Made by a program: the position numbers and the translations under genes. From a virus, in IMG/VR virus record IMGVR_UViG_3300020196_000034, positions 1 to 62,650 of that record: a DNA stretch of 62,650 bases. The stretch is one strand, 5' to 3'. Below are positions 57,001 to 62,544 of the stretch, piece by piece (positions within the stretch are counted from its first letter, which is position 1; each line of letters starts with the position of its first letter). The notes beneath the pieces were generated by a model. That model saw only the letters and a program-made list of their open reading frames with translations, was not told the origin of the DNA and made no database searches.

Positions 57001-57085
57001 CCAACCATCGCTGTTCATTTAAAGGTTTTTTATAAATAAATTCTTTAATTTTTTTAATTTCTTTTTCTGAAAATAATCTATTCAT
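54014..57085 (-). CDS. Putative packaged enzyme: targeting peptide, HExxH metalloprotease-like and HAD-like domains
   Basis: The protein has 1023 residues. Residues 1-24 (MNRLFSEKEIKKIKEFIYKK, then PLNE) form a targeting-like peptide ending L-N-E. H394-E395-L-T-H398 in IYHELTHVLQNN is a zinc-binding HExxH in a beta-helix context (GQWVIVNP upstream), typical of metalloproteases. From about 770, KTYSFDWDDNILKMPT carries the D-x-D nucleophile motif of HAD hydrolases, with FSIITARSN as motif II and GYSDDDLSN as the acidic motif; this resembles the Swiss Army Knife type HAD proteins of phages. A hydrophobic stretch near 755 precedes it. The fusion suggests an enzyme carried in the virion. Substrates are unknown. 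Confidence 0.72.
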   Translation of the reverse strand: MNRLFSEKEIKKIKEFIYKKPLNEQRWLDDVIDSAKNLDTSKNIFKNIPDIKINLKGAGKSFNDFIDLGNLIFKKLEIESLITKSEFTTFRKNWDDTIKDLTLKNIKTKDISGTDLINFVKGKELSGENLKKINTDDLEYLVSLQVLNRQMITKIDDIESNFNKLFAEKLNEYIRINGEEGFKQLKSDLGSGKKTSEEVWQILKNPTKKEKDLPKSEIPKNDPQQIVGLKLSDIPKDEYDIIDASFKKYGFDKDWGFDPDTGEPIYVTLQINGQNVKFSLNKQGPEELDFIKIRDDKLEDLYRSEFDKTFENMEWYQIPSIMDWIKNQKILKDPNLRSKYLKRYDVPFGVKMYVNDINGNFGQWVIVNPTAIADYRKPKNLEDLKNSIFHVIYHELTHVLQNNQTSIHGNYTYKSGYFKDGNEAWGYLTGKREMSPTKEIEIDDFDFWVWQRDDINNLESEVRKFGAEKNIDTSKDYTWIEDFKTWAKDNKIVPEKYIKKVTKKVVTSKFNTNLFGDDVKVKAIKLSLDDWSNFNDEYKKIKQKTDNLDDAKFLKFIENNLNIREIERIVMDASKELSYWSHVQEIEAEFTASIKNILELGTLEKNKGFATFLVDYLRGTDKSQKLVDIDLQRIKNSINIEEPKPRDLNNLEKIKEFFKKYIDKFLNKNITDEVKLEKEISSVDSWVNNIPKDFFEVLGKLERKWKKIYPEQAKKMEKGLYRQAYNLISSGFPALLPFIASGLSDDETEETKNESIIYKKSYLTESLKKTYSFDWDDNILKMPTRIHLDYKVGGIYWVPVSVSTEQFRSIRHKLGSEFRYKNDNINDAFKDFRNYDSFIKDVNYALDRRDYAPSFNDFKEALINGEDFSIITARSNSPKSLIDGIKIIIDKNFSYGNKKQMEKNLKGISIEEYLSLQDYHPVSSKEFLDNFNLDTTESKPEKGKEVAFENFVDRVVKQIDGIIDNPNFEGISVGYSDDDLSNLEIIENLIREKLIIKYPNIQFNIFDTSDPNNPKKKRIIIKK

Positions 57086-57088
57086 ATT

Positions 57089-57097
57089 TATAAATAT
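57089..57097 (-). promoter_or_regulatory. ATATTTATA motif before the HExxH/HAD gene
   Basis: Exact ATATTTATA in sense orientation only 3 bases before the ATG at 57085. The position is too close for a normal leader. Confidence 0.3.
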
Positions 57098-57110
57098 TTA
57101 AATAAAATAA

Positions 57111-57135
57111 AAAACCCAACTTTAAATTGGGTTTT
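57111..57135. terminator. Intrinsic terminator upstream of the plus-strand membrane gene
   Basis: The 9-bp stem AAAACCCAA / TTGGGTTTT with a 7-base loop has a T-rich run on the minus side and a shorter one on the plus side. It separates the plus-strand cassette from the HExxH/HAD gene. Confidence 0.75.
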
Positions 57136-57163
57136 AAAAAATTTAAAATTTTTGTTAAAAATT

Positions 57164-57193
57164 TTGTTTATTAAAAATATAATTATATATTTG
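57164..57193 (+). promoter_or_regulatory. Bacteroidota-type promoter of the plus-strand membrane gene
   Basis: TTG at 57164-57166, a 19-base spacer and TATATTTG at 57186-57193 match TTG-N19/20-TAnnTTTG. The start of transcription near 57200 rules out the earlier in-frame ATG at 57152 and points to the ATG at 57209. Confidence 0.7.
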
Positions 57194-57208
57194 TATAACA
57201 TAAATCTT

Positions 57209-57547
57209 ATGACTAAAATACAAAAAGAGGCAGAACTTTATAAAAATGTTTCTGATTCCAAACTTAGAAGAGTAATTTTAAATTATAAATTTTTGTCTTT
57301 ATCTAATTCAAAAAATTTTAATTTTATTATAACATTATTATTTTTATTGATACCTTATTTTATAATATGTAAAATAAATTTATTTACTTTATCTTTAATA
57401 ATATTGTCACATTTTTTTATTTTTTGGAAATACCTTTATGAGAAAAAAAACTGGAAAATGGTAAGTGACAAAGATAAAGTTGAGGTAGATGAAATAATTA
57501 AAATATTAGAATCATACAAAGAACAAAGAAAAACCCCTAAAAAATAG
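57209..57547 (+). CDS. Small two-helix membrane protein in its own cassette
   Basis: This 112-residue protein starts at ATG 57209 (MTKIQKEAELYKNVSDSKLR). Two hydrophobic helices lie at about 37-55 (NFIITLLFLLIPYFIICKI) and 57-73 (LFTLSLIILSHFFIFWK). A Lys/Glu-rich cytoplasmic-type tail follows, and there is no cleavable signal peptide. The family is not recognised. It has its own host-like promoter and terminators on both sides and runs against the surrounding genes. This is a moron-like cassette that could be expressed independently of the late genes. Superinfection exclusion or a lysis function would fit such a protein, but nothing in the sequence decides. Confidence 0.7.
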   Translation: MTKIQKEAELYKNVSDSKLRRVILNYKFLSLSNSKNFNFIITLLFLLIPYFIICKINLFTLSLIILSHFFIFWKYLYEKKNWKMVSDKDKVEVDEIIKILESYKEQRKTPKK

Positions 57548-57554
57548 GGGTTTT
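57530..57554. terminator. Bidirectional terminator between convergent genes
   Basis: The perfect 10-bp stem AAAACCCCTA / TAGGGGTTTT with loop AAAAA has T-runs on both strands. It contains the TAG stop of the plus-strand gene and ends 3 bases before the stop of the minus-strand gene. Confidence 0.9.
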
Positions 57555-57557
57555 TTA

Positions 57558-58151
57558 TTATATTCCTGTTCTTCTGTATTTCATGTTTCTTCCACCTAAC
57601 ACTAAAGCTAAACCTGCAGCAACCATTGCAACTGATATTGGACCAGCATAGTTACCTAGACCTAACGAATCTACATACTGATGAATTTTTTGAGTTAACA
57701 AAAATTCTGACCAACCCATAAAAGAACCTAAAGCGGATACTGCACCTGTTAAAGCTAAACCTGCTCCTCCACCCATCATTGCCTTTTCCATATATTCTGC
57801 GTTCCTACCACCCATATTTCTAGGTAAATCTTCATTTTCTCTAAGATATCTTTCCGCTAAATTACTAGCATTAGAAGAATCTACTTTAGATTGTAAAATA
57901 CTTACTTCAGTAGGATCTAATTCAGGTAAAACATTTTGTTCTAAAAAGTCAGCAATTAGCTCAATTACTTCACCTCTACTTAATTCCCCTTCGTCATTCA
58001 TACCCATTAATTCATCTCGACTATAATCAGATAAATTTAAATTTCCAAATCTTGGGTGTACATCATCCATGCCACCCATATCTTCTTTAATTACTCTTTT
58101 AACTATTCTTCTTAAATCAGATTCAGTTAATCTAACTACTCTTCTTTTCAT
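57558..58151 (-). CDS. Putative packaged membrane protein with targeting peptide (197 aa)
   Basis: Residues 1-23 (MKRRVVRLTESDLRRIVKRV, then IKE) are a strongly basic amphipathic peptide ending I-K-E, almost identical to that of the next gene upstream. An acidic helical region follows to about 120. Then come two Gly/Ala-rich hydrophobic helices at about 126-147 (MMGGGAGLALTGAVSALGSF) and 165-187 (LGNYAGPISVAMVAAGLALV), resembling a holin- or pore-like hairpin. It lies in a group of three such genes after the tail sheath. A role in membrane insertion during DNA entry is inferred. Confidence 0.7.
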   Translation of the reverse strand: MKRRVVRLTESDLRRIVKRVIKEDMGGMDDVHPRFGNLNLSDYSRDELMGMNDEGELSRGEVIELIADFLEQNVLPELDPTEVSILQSKVDSSNASNLAERYLRENEDLPRNMGGRNAEYMEKAMMGGGAGLALTGAVSALGSFMGWSEFLLTQKIHQYVDSLGLGNYAGPISVAMVAAGLALVLGGRNMKYRRTGI

Positions 58152-58178
58152 CTTTATAATTTATTTTAATTTTTTTTA
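58123..58178 (-). repeat. Duplicated leader plus targeting-peptide block, copy 1
   Basis: This 56-base block spans the 5' leader and first codons of the 197-residue gene. It matches 58658-58713 at 55 of 56 positions; the only difference is at 58139 (C) against 58674 (A). Confidence 0.9.
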
Positions 58179-58203
58179 GTAAATTATTCATAATTATTGT
58201 TTT

Positions 58204-58686
58204 TTATAAATCATTCCACCAACCTGGACCACCACAACCGTATTTTTTTCCACTTGATTTTTTAACAATTAAAAATATTATAATTATCAATAAAATCGCT
58301 GCGATTGCAATTAATACACTTGCAGAAATAGAAACACCTGCAATAATTATAGGGGCCAAATTTTCATTTATTGCTCCTGCAGATTCTGCTTTTTGTTTTT
58401 GTTGTTTAATTTCTCTTCTAAGATTAATTAATTCTTTAACACTTTTACCACTAACTGCATTTCCAAAATTTTTGATAAACTCTATCGCCTCTTCTTTTTT
58501 GTCGGCAGGTAAAGCGTTTAATGTTTTTGTAACCCAACCTGGTACTCCTTTAGCTGAACAGTATTGTGCAACATCAACATCTTTCACCACTTCATCAGCT
58601 TGAGCGGTTTCGTCTTCTTCTTTGATAACTCTTCGAACTATTCGAGTCAAATCTGACTCAGTTAATCTAACTAATCTTCTTTTCAT
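58204..58686 (-). CDS. Putative packaged membrane protein with targeting peptide (160 aa)
   Basis: Residues 1-23 (MKRRLVRLTESDLTRIVRRV, then IKE) are the same targeting-like peptide as in the 197-residue protein, ending I-K-E. A helical domain follows (WVTKTLNALPADKKEEAIEF) with a coiled coil near 90. One very strong membrane helix lies at about 115-142 (IAIAAILLIIIIFLIV and flanks). It ends with a Gly/Trp-rich tail (YGCGGPGWWNDL). The body after the peptide has no recognisable family. Its sequence differs from the 197-residue protein beyond the shared 5' end. Confidence 0.7.
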   Translation of the reverse strand: MKRRLVRLTESDLTRIVRRVIKEEDETAQADEVVKDVDVAQYCSAKGVPGWVTKTLNALPADKKEEAIEFIKNFGNAVSGKSVKELINLRREIKQQKQKAESAGAINENLAPIIIAGVSISASVLIAIAAILLIIIIFLIVKKSSGKKYGCGGPGWWNDL

Positions 58687-58713
58687 CTTTATAATTTATT
58701 TTAATTTTTTTTA
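58658..58713 (-). repeat. Duplicated leader plus targeting-peptide block, copy 2
   Basis: This is the second copy of the 56-base block, covering the leader and first codons of the 160-residue gene. The identity falls off quickly further into the coding region at the DNA level, while the peptide stays alike to residue 23. Confidence 0.9.
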
Positions 58714-58714
58714 T

Positions 58715-59062
58715 TTAATATGAACCTCCAGTAGTTCCAGGTACTTTAACTCTATCTCCATCTGAACCGCCCATTTTACCAGCAACACATCTAGAAATAG
58801 GTTCTATTTTACTAAGAATTATTTTTGCCGTTTTTGGATTCATACTCGTTCCACATTCTAATGCTTTAGTAACATCTTTATCAACAATCATTGTTACACA
58901 CGCTTCAGGTATTTCAGTCAAATCTGTTAAAGTTGTATTTTCTTTAATACAATCAAGAACCGCAGTTTCTGGGTCAACACTTTCTCTTAAAAGTTTTTTT
59001 ACAATTCTTCTCATATCTGATTCAGATAAAGTAATCGTTTTTCCGTTTTTTCTAATTTTCAT
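58715..59062 (-). CDS. Small putative packaged protein with targeting peptide (115 aa)
   Basis: The N-terminus MKIRKNGKTITLSESDMRRI with VKKLLRE (ending at 27) is a longer variant of the same peptide, sharing the SESD/TESD-x-RRIVK core. The remaining 88 residues are a small helical domain with four Cys (C33, C49, C65, C78 approximately) and a Gly-rich C-terminus (GTTGGSY). There are no membrane segments. It lies 66 bases after the tail sheath stop, behind a G/C-rich stem-loop. The family is not recognised. Confidence 0.7.
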   Translation of the reverse strand: MKIRKNGKTITLSESDMRRIVKKLLRESVDPETAVLDCIKENTTLTDLTEIPEACVTMIVDKDVTKALECGTSMNPKTAKIILSKIEPISRCVAGKMGGSDGDRVKVPGTTGGSY

Positions 59063-59084
59063 CTCTTTTTATTTTAATTTATTT

Positions 59085-59108
59085 ATTGGGGGATTTACCC
59101 CCCCCAAT
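59085..59108 (-). other. G/C-rich stem-loop between the tail sheath and the small packaged genes
   Basis: The stem ATTGGGGG / CCCCCAAT (8 bp) with an 8-base loop stands out in this AT-rich DNA. No T-run follows on the minus strand, so it is more likely an attenuator or RNA-end-protecting hairpin that lets sheath mRNA outlast downstream mRNA. Confidence 0.6.
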
Positions 59109-59128
59109 TTATTGTTATTATTTATTAA

Positions 59129-61978
59129 TTAAATATCATCAAAACTTGCTCCTGTGTTAGTAATATTAAATTCTATCGAAATATATTCTAAAGATCTTGT
59201 TGGTTTAATAAATATTCTACCATTTAATTCATTTCTATCTATTGATTCTGGAGTATCATCTAATGTTACTCTAAAGTCAGTTAAACCTCTTTCTTTTCTA
59301 ATATTATCTAATATTGGGTTAACTAAACTTAGGAATTGATTTCTTACTACATCGTCATTTTGTTCAAATAGTAGTCTGATAGAAACTGCCGATATAAGTT
59401 TTCTAGCCTGTAGTAACAATCTTCTAACATTAATTCTATTAAGAGCACTTTCTCTAACTTGTAATGTTTTGTTACCAAATATAACTACACCTACATCTGA
59501 GAATGTTGCCATAGGATTAATTCTTCCTTCATAAAGATCATCTCTATCATCTAATTTAAGTTTAACTCTAGCTTTAATTGCCGTAGTTGTACCTCTATTT
59601 AAACCTGCCGCTGCGAACCAAGGGAATGCTACGTTATCAGTTAATGCGATGTTTCTTACAACTTCTACTGTTGGTGGTAACCATACGTATCTATTGTTTT
59701 CTGTGTCATTCATTTGTAACCAAGGCCAATATGTGGCAGAATAGTTAGAATCGATTCCAGAATCCTCAATGATATCGACTGCTTCACCTGGAGTTAATGC
59801 TACACCATCTACGTCAACATCAGGTGTTGTAATAATATAAAGTGAATCTGCTCTATCAGTTTCAACCATATCAACCGCATTTTCAATCAAACTGATATTG
59901 TCTCTTAAATCTATACCTGGTGTAGCAAATACATTTATATTTACCGCTTCAGGATTATTATAAGTATAAATACCATTTAAATATGCGTAATAGTCAGAAG
60001 TAATTCCATCATCACCTTCAGAGGTGATAAATGTATTAAATATCCCTTTAGTTAAACCTAATGAACCTTTAGTCCCATTCTTAGTATAAGAATCTCCGTT
60101 AGTTCTTTTAGTTCTATACTCATCCCAACCATCCCATCCACCAAAAGGTGCAAAAGTGAATTTTCTTGCTGCCACTTTTTCATAAGGACCACCGATTAAA
60201 GATGCGTCAGTTGTAAAAGCTGAAATACCTACCTGTAATGTTGGGATATAACTTTGATCACCTAAATCTATTAAAGAGTTAGTAGCATTAACATCTAAAT
60301 GGAAACCATCTGTTTTTCCAGTATAAACACCATCATTAACTGCATTTAAACCTTTATAATCAAAGAAGTCTTGATCTACCCCAATATCACTATTTAAACC
60401 TAAATATGTTTTTCTTAATTTAGATGTATTGAAATCAGAATATTTAGTTTTATATTCGATTTTTGGTGGTAAAGCAGTTCTATTAGAACCAATATAAGTT
60501 CTATTTAAAACACCCTCAAAACCTGCTGGAAAATGGTTAGCCAAATCTGGATCATTTCCATCCCACAATTCTACCATTATATATTTACTTCTTAATGGAA
60601 ATTCACCATCTGTTGTACCAATTTTTCTAGCAATAAATCCAATAGAAGCACTATCCATAGAAAGTGAAGAGAATTTCTCGACAACACTAGGATTAGCATC
60701 TGTATCATTAAATTTTCTAACAATTAAATCAAAAGTTTTGTTATCTGGTTGAATATTTAAAATTGAAAATTTAACGTCTTGATTCGCCGTATTACCATCA
60801 GATATTGTTACTAATCTAAATAATCTTTGTAATGTAGAACCTACACCAACACCTTTTACTTCTGAAAGAACCCAAGGTGATGCAGCAGTTTTCCAACTTT
60901 CTAAATAATTATTTAAGTTATTTGTGATTGTATAATCGATGTTAACGAATGATACATCCAAACCTCTTACTTTGTTAGCACTAATTAAATCTTCTAAAAC
61001 ATTATTATAAATCTCCTCAACCCATAATTCAGTCTCTTTATCTTGTGTAGATTGCCCAAATACTCTAGGTAAGAAATTCTTTTTAGTTTTGTCCATAGAA
61101 ACCTCATAATTGAAGTTATCTCCATTGTATGTAACACCAGATATATTAAATGAAGCCAATGCATTTGATGGTAAATTGGAAGTATTTGTCATTAATGTAT
61201 CAGTTACTCCCGTTACATAATATGTTAAATTTTCTAATCCATCGTAGAATCCTCTAGATCTTAAAGTAGCGATAACACTACCATCTATATCTGTATAACA
61301 ACTAGCCGTATAACTAACAACTGTACCACTTGTAGTACCTGTTACAAATCCTGCTGATGCATTACCTTCTGAAATAACTTCTAAATCAAATGTTGCCCCA
61401 CTAAAATTACATCCTGTTTTTACATAATAAGGTGTAGTTACATTTATTGTATCACCTGTATTTAATAACCCTATATTCGAAAAGAATCCATTAATTTGGT
61501 TATCATTATATAAAGCAGTTAAATTAGGGTCATTAAAAGTAATAGTTACTGGTAATCCCGCAGTAGTTGCAGAATATGTCATTAAAACACCATACGATGT
61601 AGTATTTGTAATACCTGTAGTAGAAGGATCTGCAGAAGAATCTAATGTGATTGACCATGCATTTCCTGCCTTATATCCCGATAAACCTAAAATTCTACTA
61701 ACGTATAATTGATTAGTTTGTGTTAGGAATGATTTTGCAATGTAATTTAATTCATATTTATTGAACCCACTAGCTTTGAATTTTTCGGGATTTAACCCAC
61801 CAAAATAACTAATGAATTCATCGTAATTAGATATGAAAACTGGTTCAAACGCTGGACCTTTAGGTGTTTCACCTAATAATCCTAACGTAGTAACCCCAAC
61901 CTGTCTAGTTACAAATGTTAAGTCTTTTTCTGAAGTAAAAACTCCAGGACTCACAAAAATTCTGTCTGTTGATGCCAT
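59129..61978 (-). CDS. Tail sheath protein, T4 gp18-like
   Basis: This 949-residue protein has the typical N-terminal start of sheath proteins (FVSPGVFTSEKDLTFVTRQV, then VTTLGLLGETPKGPAF). The conserved C-terminal domain also fits (FSDVGVVIFGNKTLQVRESA, then NVRRLLLQARKLISAVSIRL and FLSLVNPILDNIRKERGLTD), the part that interlocks sheath subunits. T4 gp18 has 659 residues, so this protein carries about 290 extra residues in the middle (roughly 120-330), probably extra surface domains. It forms the contractile outer tail and binds the gp25-like initiator on the baseplate. Confidence 0.93.
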   Translation of the reverse strand: MASTDRIFVSPGVFTSEKDLTFVTRQVGVTTLGLLGETPKGPAFEPVFISNYDEFISYFGGLNPEKFKASGFNKYELNYIAKSFLTQTNQLYVSRILGLSGYKAGNAWSITLDSSADPSTTGITNTTSYGVLMTYSATTAGLPVTITFNDPNLTALYNDNQINGFFSNIGLLNTGDTINVTTPYYVKTGCNFSGATFDLEVISEGNASAGFVTGTTSGTVVSYTASCYTDIDGSVIATLRSRGFYDGLENLTYYVTGVTDTLMTNTSNLPSNALASFNISGVTYNGDNFNYEVSMDKTKKNFLPRVFGQSTQDKETELWVEEIYNNVLEDLISANKVRGLDVSFVNIDYTITNNLNNYLESWKTAASPWVLSEVKGVGVGSTLQRLFRLVTISDGNTANQDVKFSILNIQPDNKTFDLIVRKFNDTDANPSVVEKFSSLSMDSASIGFIARKIGTTDGEFPLRSKYIMVELWDGNDPDLANHFPAGFEGVLNRTYIGSNRTALPPKIEYKTKYSDFNTSKLRKTYLGLNSDIGVDQDFFDYKGLNAVNDGVYTGKTDGFHLDVNATNSLIDLGDQSYIPTLQVGISAFTTDASLIGGPYEKVAARKFTFAPFGGWDGWDEYRTKRTNGDSYTKNGTKGSLGLTKGIFNTFITSEGDDGITSDYYAYLNGIYTYNNPEAVNINVFATPGIDLRDNISLIENAVDMVETDRADSLYIITTPDVDVDGVALTPGEAVDIIEDSGIDSNYSATYWPWLQMNDTENNRYVWLPPTVEVVRNIALTDNVAFPWFAAAGLNRGTTTAIKARVKLKLDDRDDLYEGRINPMATFSDVGVVIFGNKTLQVRESALNRINVRRLLLQARKLISAVSIRLLFEQNDDVVRNQFLSLVNPILDNIRKERGLTDFRVTLDDTPESIDRNELNGRIFIKPTRSLEYISIEFNITNTGASFDDI

Positions 61979-62024
61979 TTAATTTAATTTATTTTTTATC
62001 TTATTATTTATTAATTTCTTTAAA

Positions 62025-62033
62025 TATAAATAT
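62025..62033 (-). promoter_or_regulatory. ATATTTATA motif before the tail sheath gene
   Basis: Exact ATATTTATA in sense orientation, 46 bases before the ATG at 61978, in the 149-base gap that otherwise shows only AT-rich sequence. Confidence 0.4.
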
Positions 62034-62096
62034 ATTGATTTTTTAGAAAAAATATTTTTTGTGTTGTATAACACAAATTTAGTATGATTTTTATAT

Positions 62097-62123
62097 TACT
62101 TTTGTCATACTTACATATTTATA
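62097..62123 (+). promoter_or_regulatory. Promoter elements before the small RHH-like gene
   Basis: TACTTTTG at 62097-62104 matches TAnnTTTG, although no good -33 TTG is seen. An exact ATATTTATA at 62115-62123 follows and ends 4 bases before the ATG at 62128. Confidence 0.4.
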
Positions 62124-62127
62124 TGGT

Positions 62128-62277
62128 ATGAAAAGAGATAAGAATTTAAAAATTACCCCTATGACTCATAAAATTTTAAAAGATTATTGTGAACAAAATG
62201 GTTTAAAGATGTTTTCTTTTGTAGAAAAATTAATAAAAGAAAAATGTCTCAAACCTAAAGATATATACGGTGAATAA
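62128..62277 (+). CDS. Small ribbon-helix-helix-like protein (49 aa)
   Basis: This short plus-strand gene reads MKRDKNLKITPMTHKILKDY, then CEQNGLKMFSFVEKLIKEKC. A short strand (NLKITP) followed by two helices around the turn EQNGLKMF is the ribbon-helix-helix pattern of small phage DNA-binding regulators (Arc/MetJ type). The RHH dimer would bind DNA through the N-terminal strand. It is the first plus-strand gene right of the sheath operon and could regulate its own promoter or the divergent sheath transcript. The assignment rests on pattern alone. Confidence 0.55.
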   Translation: MKRDKNLKITPMTHKILKDYCEQNGLKMFSFVEKLIKEKCLKPKDIYGE

Positions 62278-62467
62278 TAAAATTATAGTATTTTTAGTTA
62301 TCGTCCCTAAAACTTTTGGTTCTAATTGATACATTCCTGATATTAAACCAATATCAGTTATATTTATGGATGATATGTATGAAAACCCGTATGTTAGAGA
62401 AAATGGTTGGGATCCTGAAAGTTGTACCAATTTTAACCAATTAGAATCATTAATGAAAAATGATTAG
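62270..62467 (+). pseudogene. Small ORF pair split by an in-frame TGA
   Basis: From GTG 62270, overlapping the end of the RHH-like gene, the frame reads NNKIIVFLVIVPKTFGSN, then TGA at 62327-62329, then YIPDIKPISVIFMDDMYENP and on to a TAG at 62465-62467. The two halves join in one frame without a shift, as in a gene broken by a nonsense change. The part from ATG 62366 (MDDMYENPYVRENGWDPESC, 33 residues in all) could also be a separate small gene. TGA is a normal stop elsewhere here, so recoding is not indicated. Confidence 0.35.
62337..62357. other. 8-bp hairpin in the split small ORF
   Basis: The perfect inverted repeat CTGATATT / AATATCAG has a 5-base loop. There is no T-run, so it is not a terminator; an operator or chance are both possible. 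Confidence 0.35.
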
Positions 62468-62520
62468 TAATACAATTATAATTTATATAACCCCTCTACC
62501 ACATTTTTTTCGGATTGTTT

Positions 62521-62529
62521 ATATTTATA
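62521..62529 (+). promoter_or_regulatory. ATATTTATA motif before the right-edge gene
   Basis: Exact ATATTTATA in sense orientation, 15 bases before the ATG at 62545, on the plus strand. Confidence 0.35.
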
Positions 62530-62544
62530 ATTAAACAAAATACT

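Noticed and set aside
62230-62430. 66-codon minus-strand ORF right of the sheath gene
   Set aside because: It is antisense to the RHH-like gene and the small split ORF, has no leader motif, and its composition (Ile/Phe/Tyr from AT-rich antisense) looks like a shadow.
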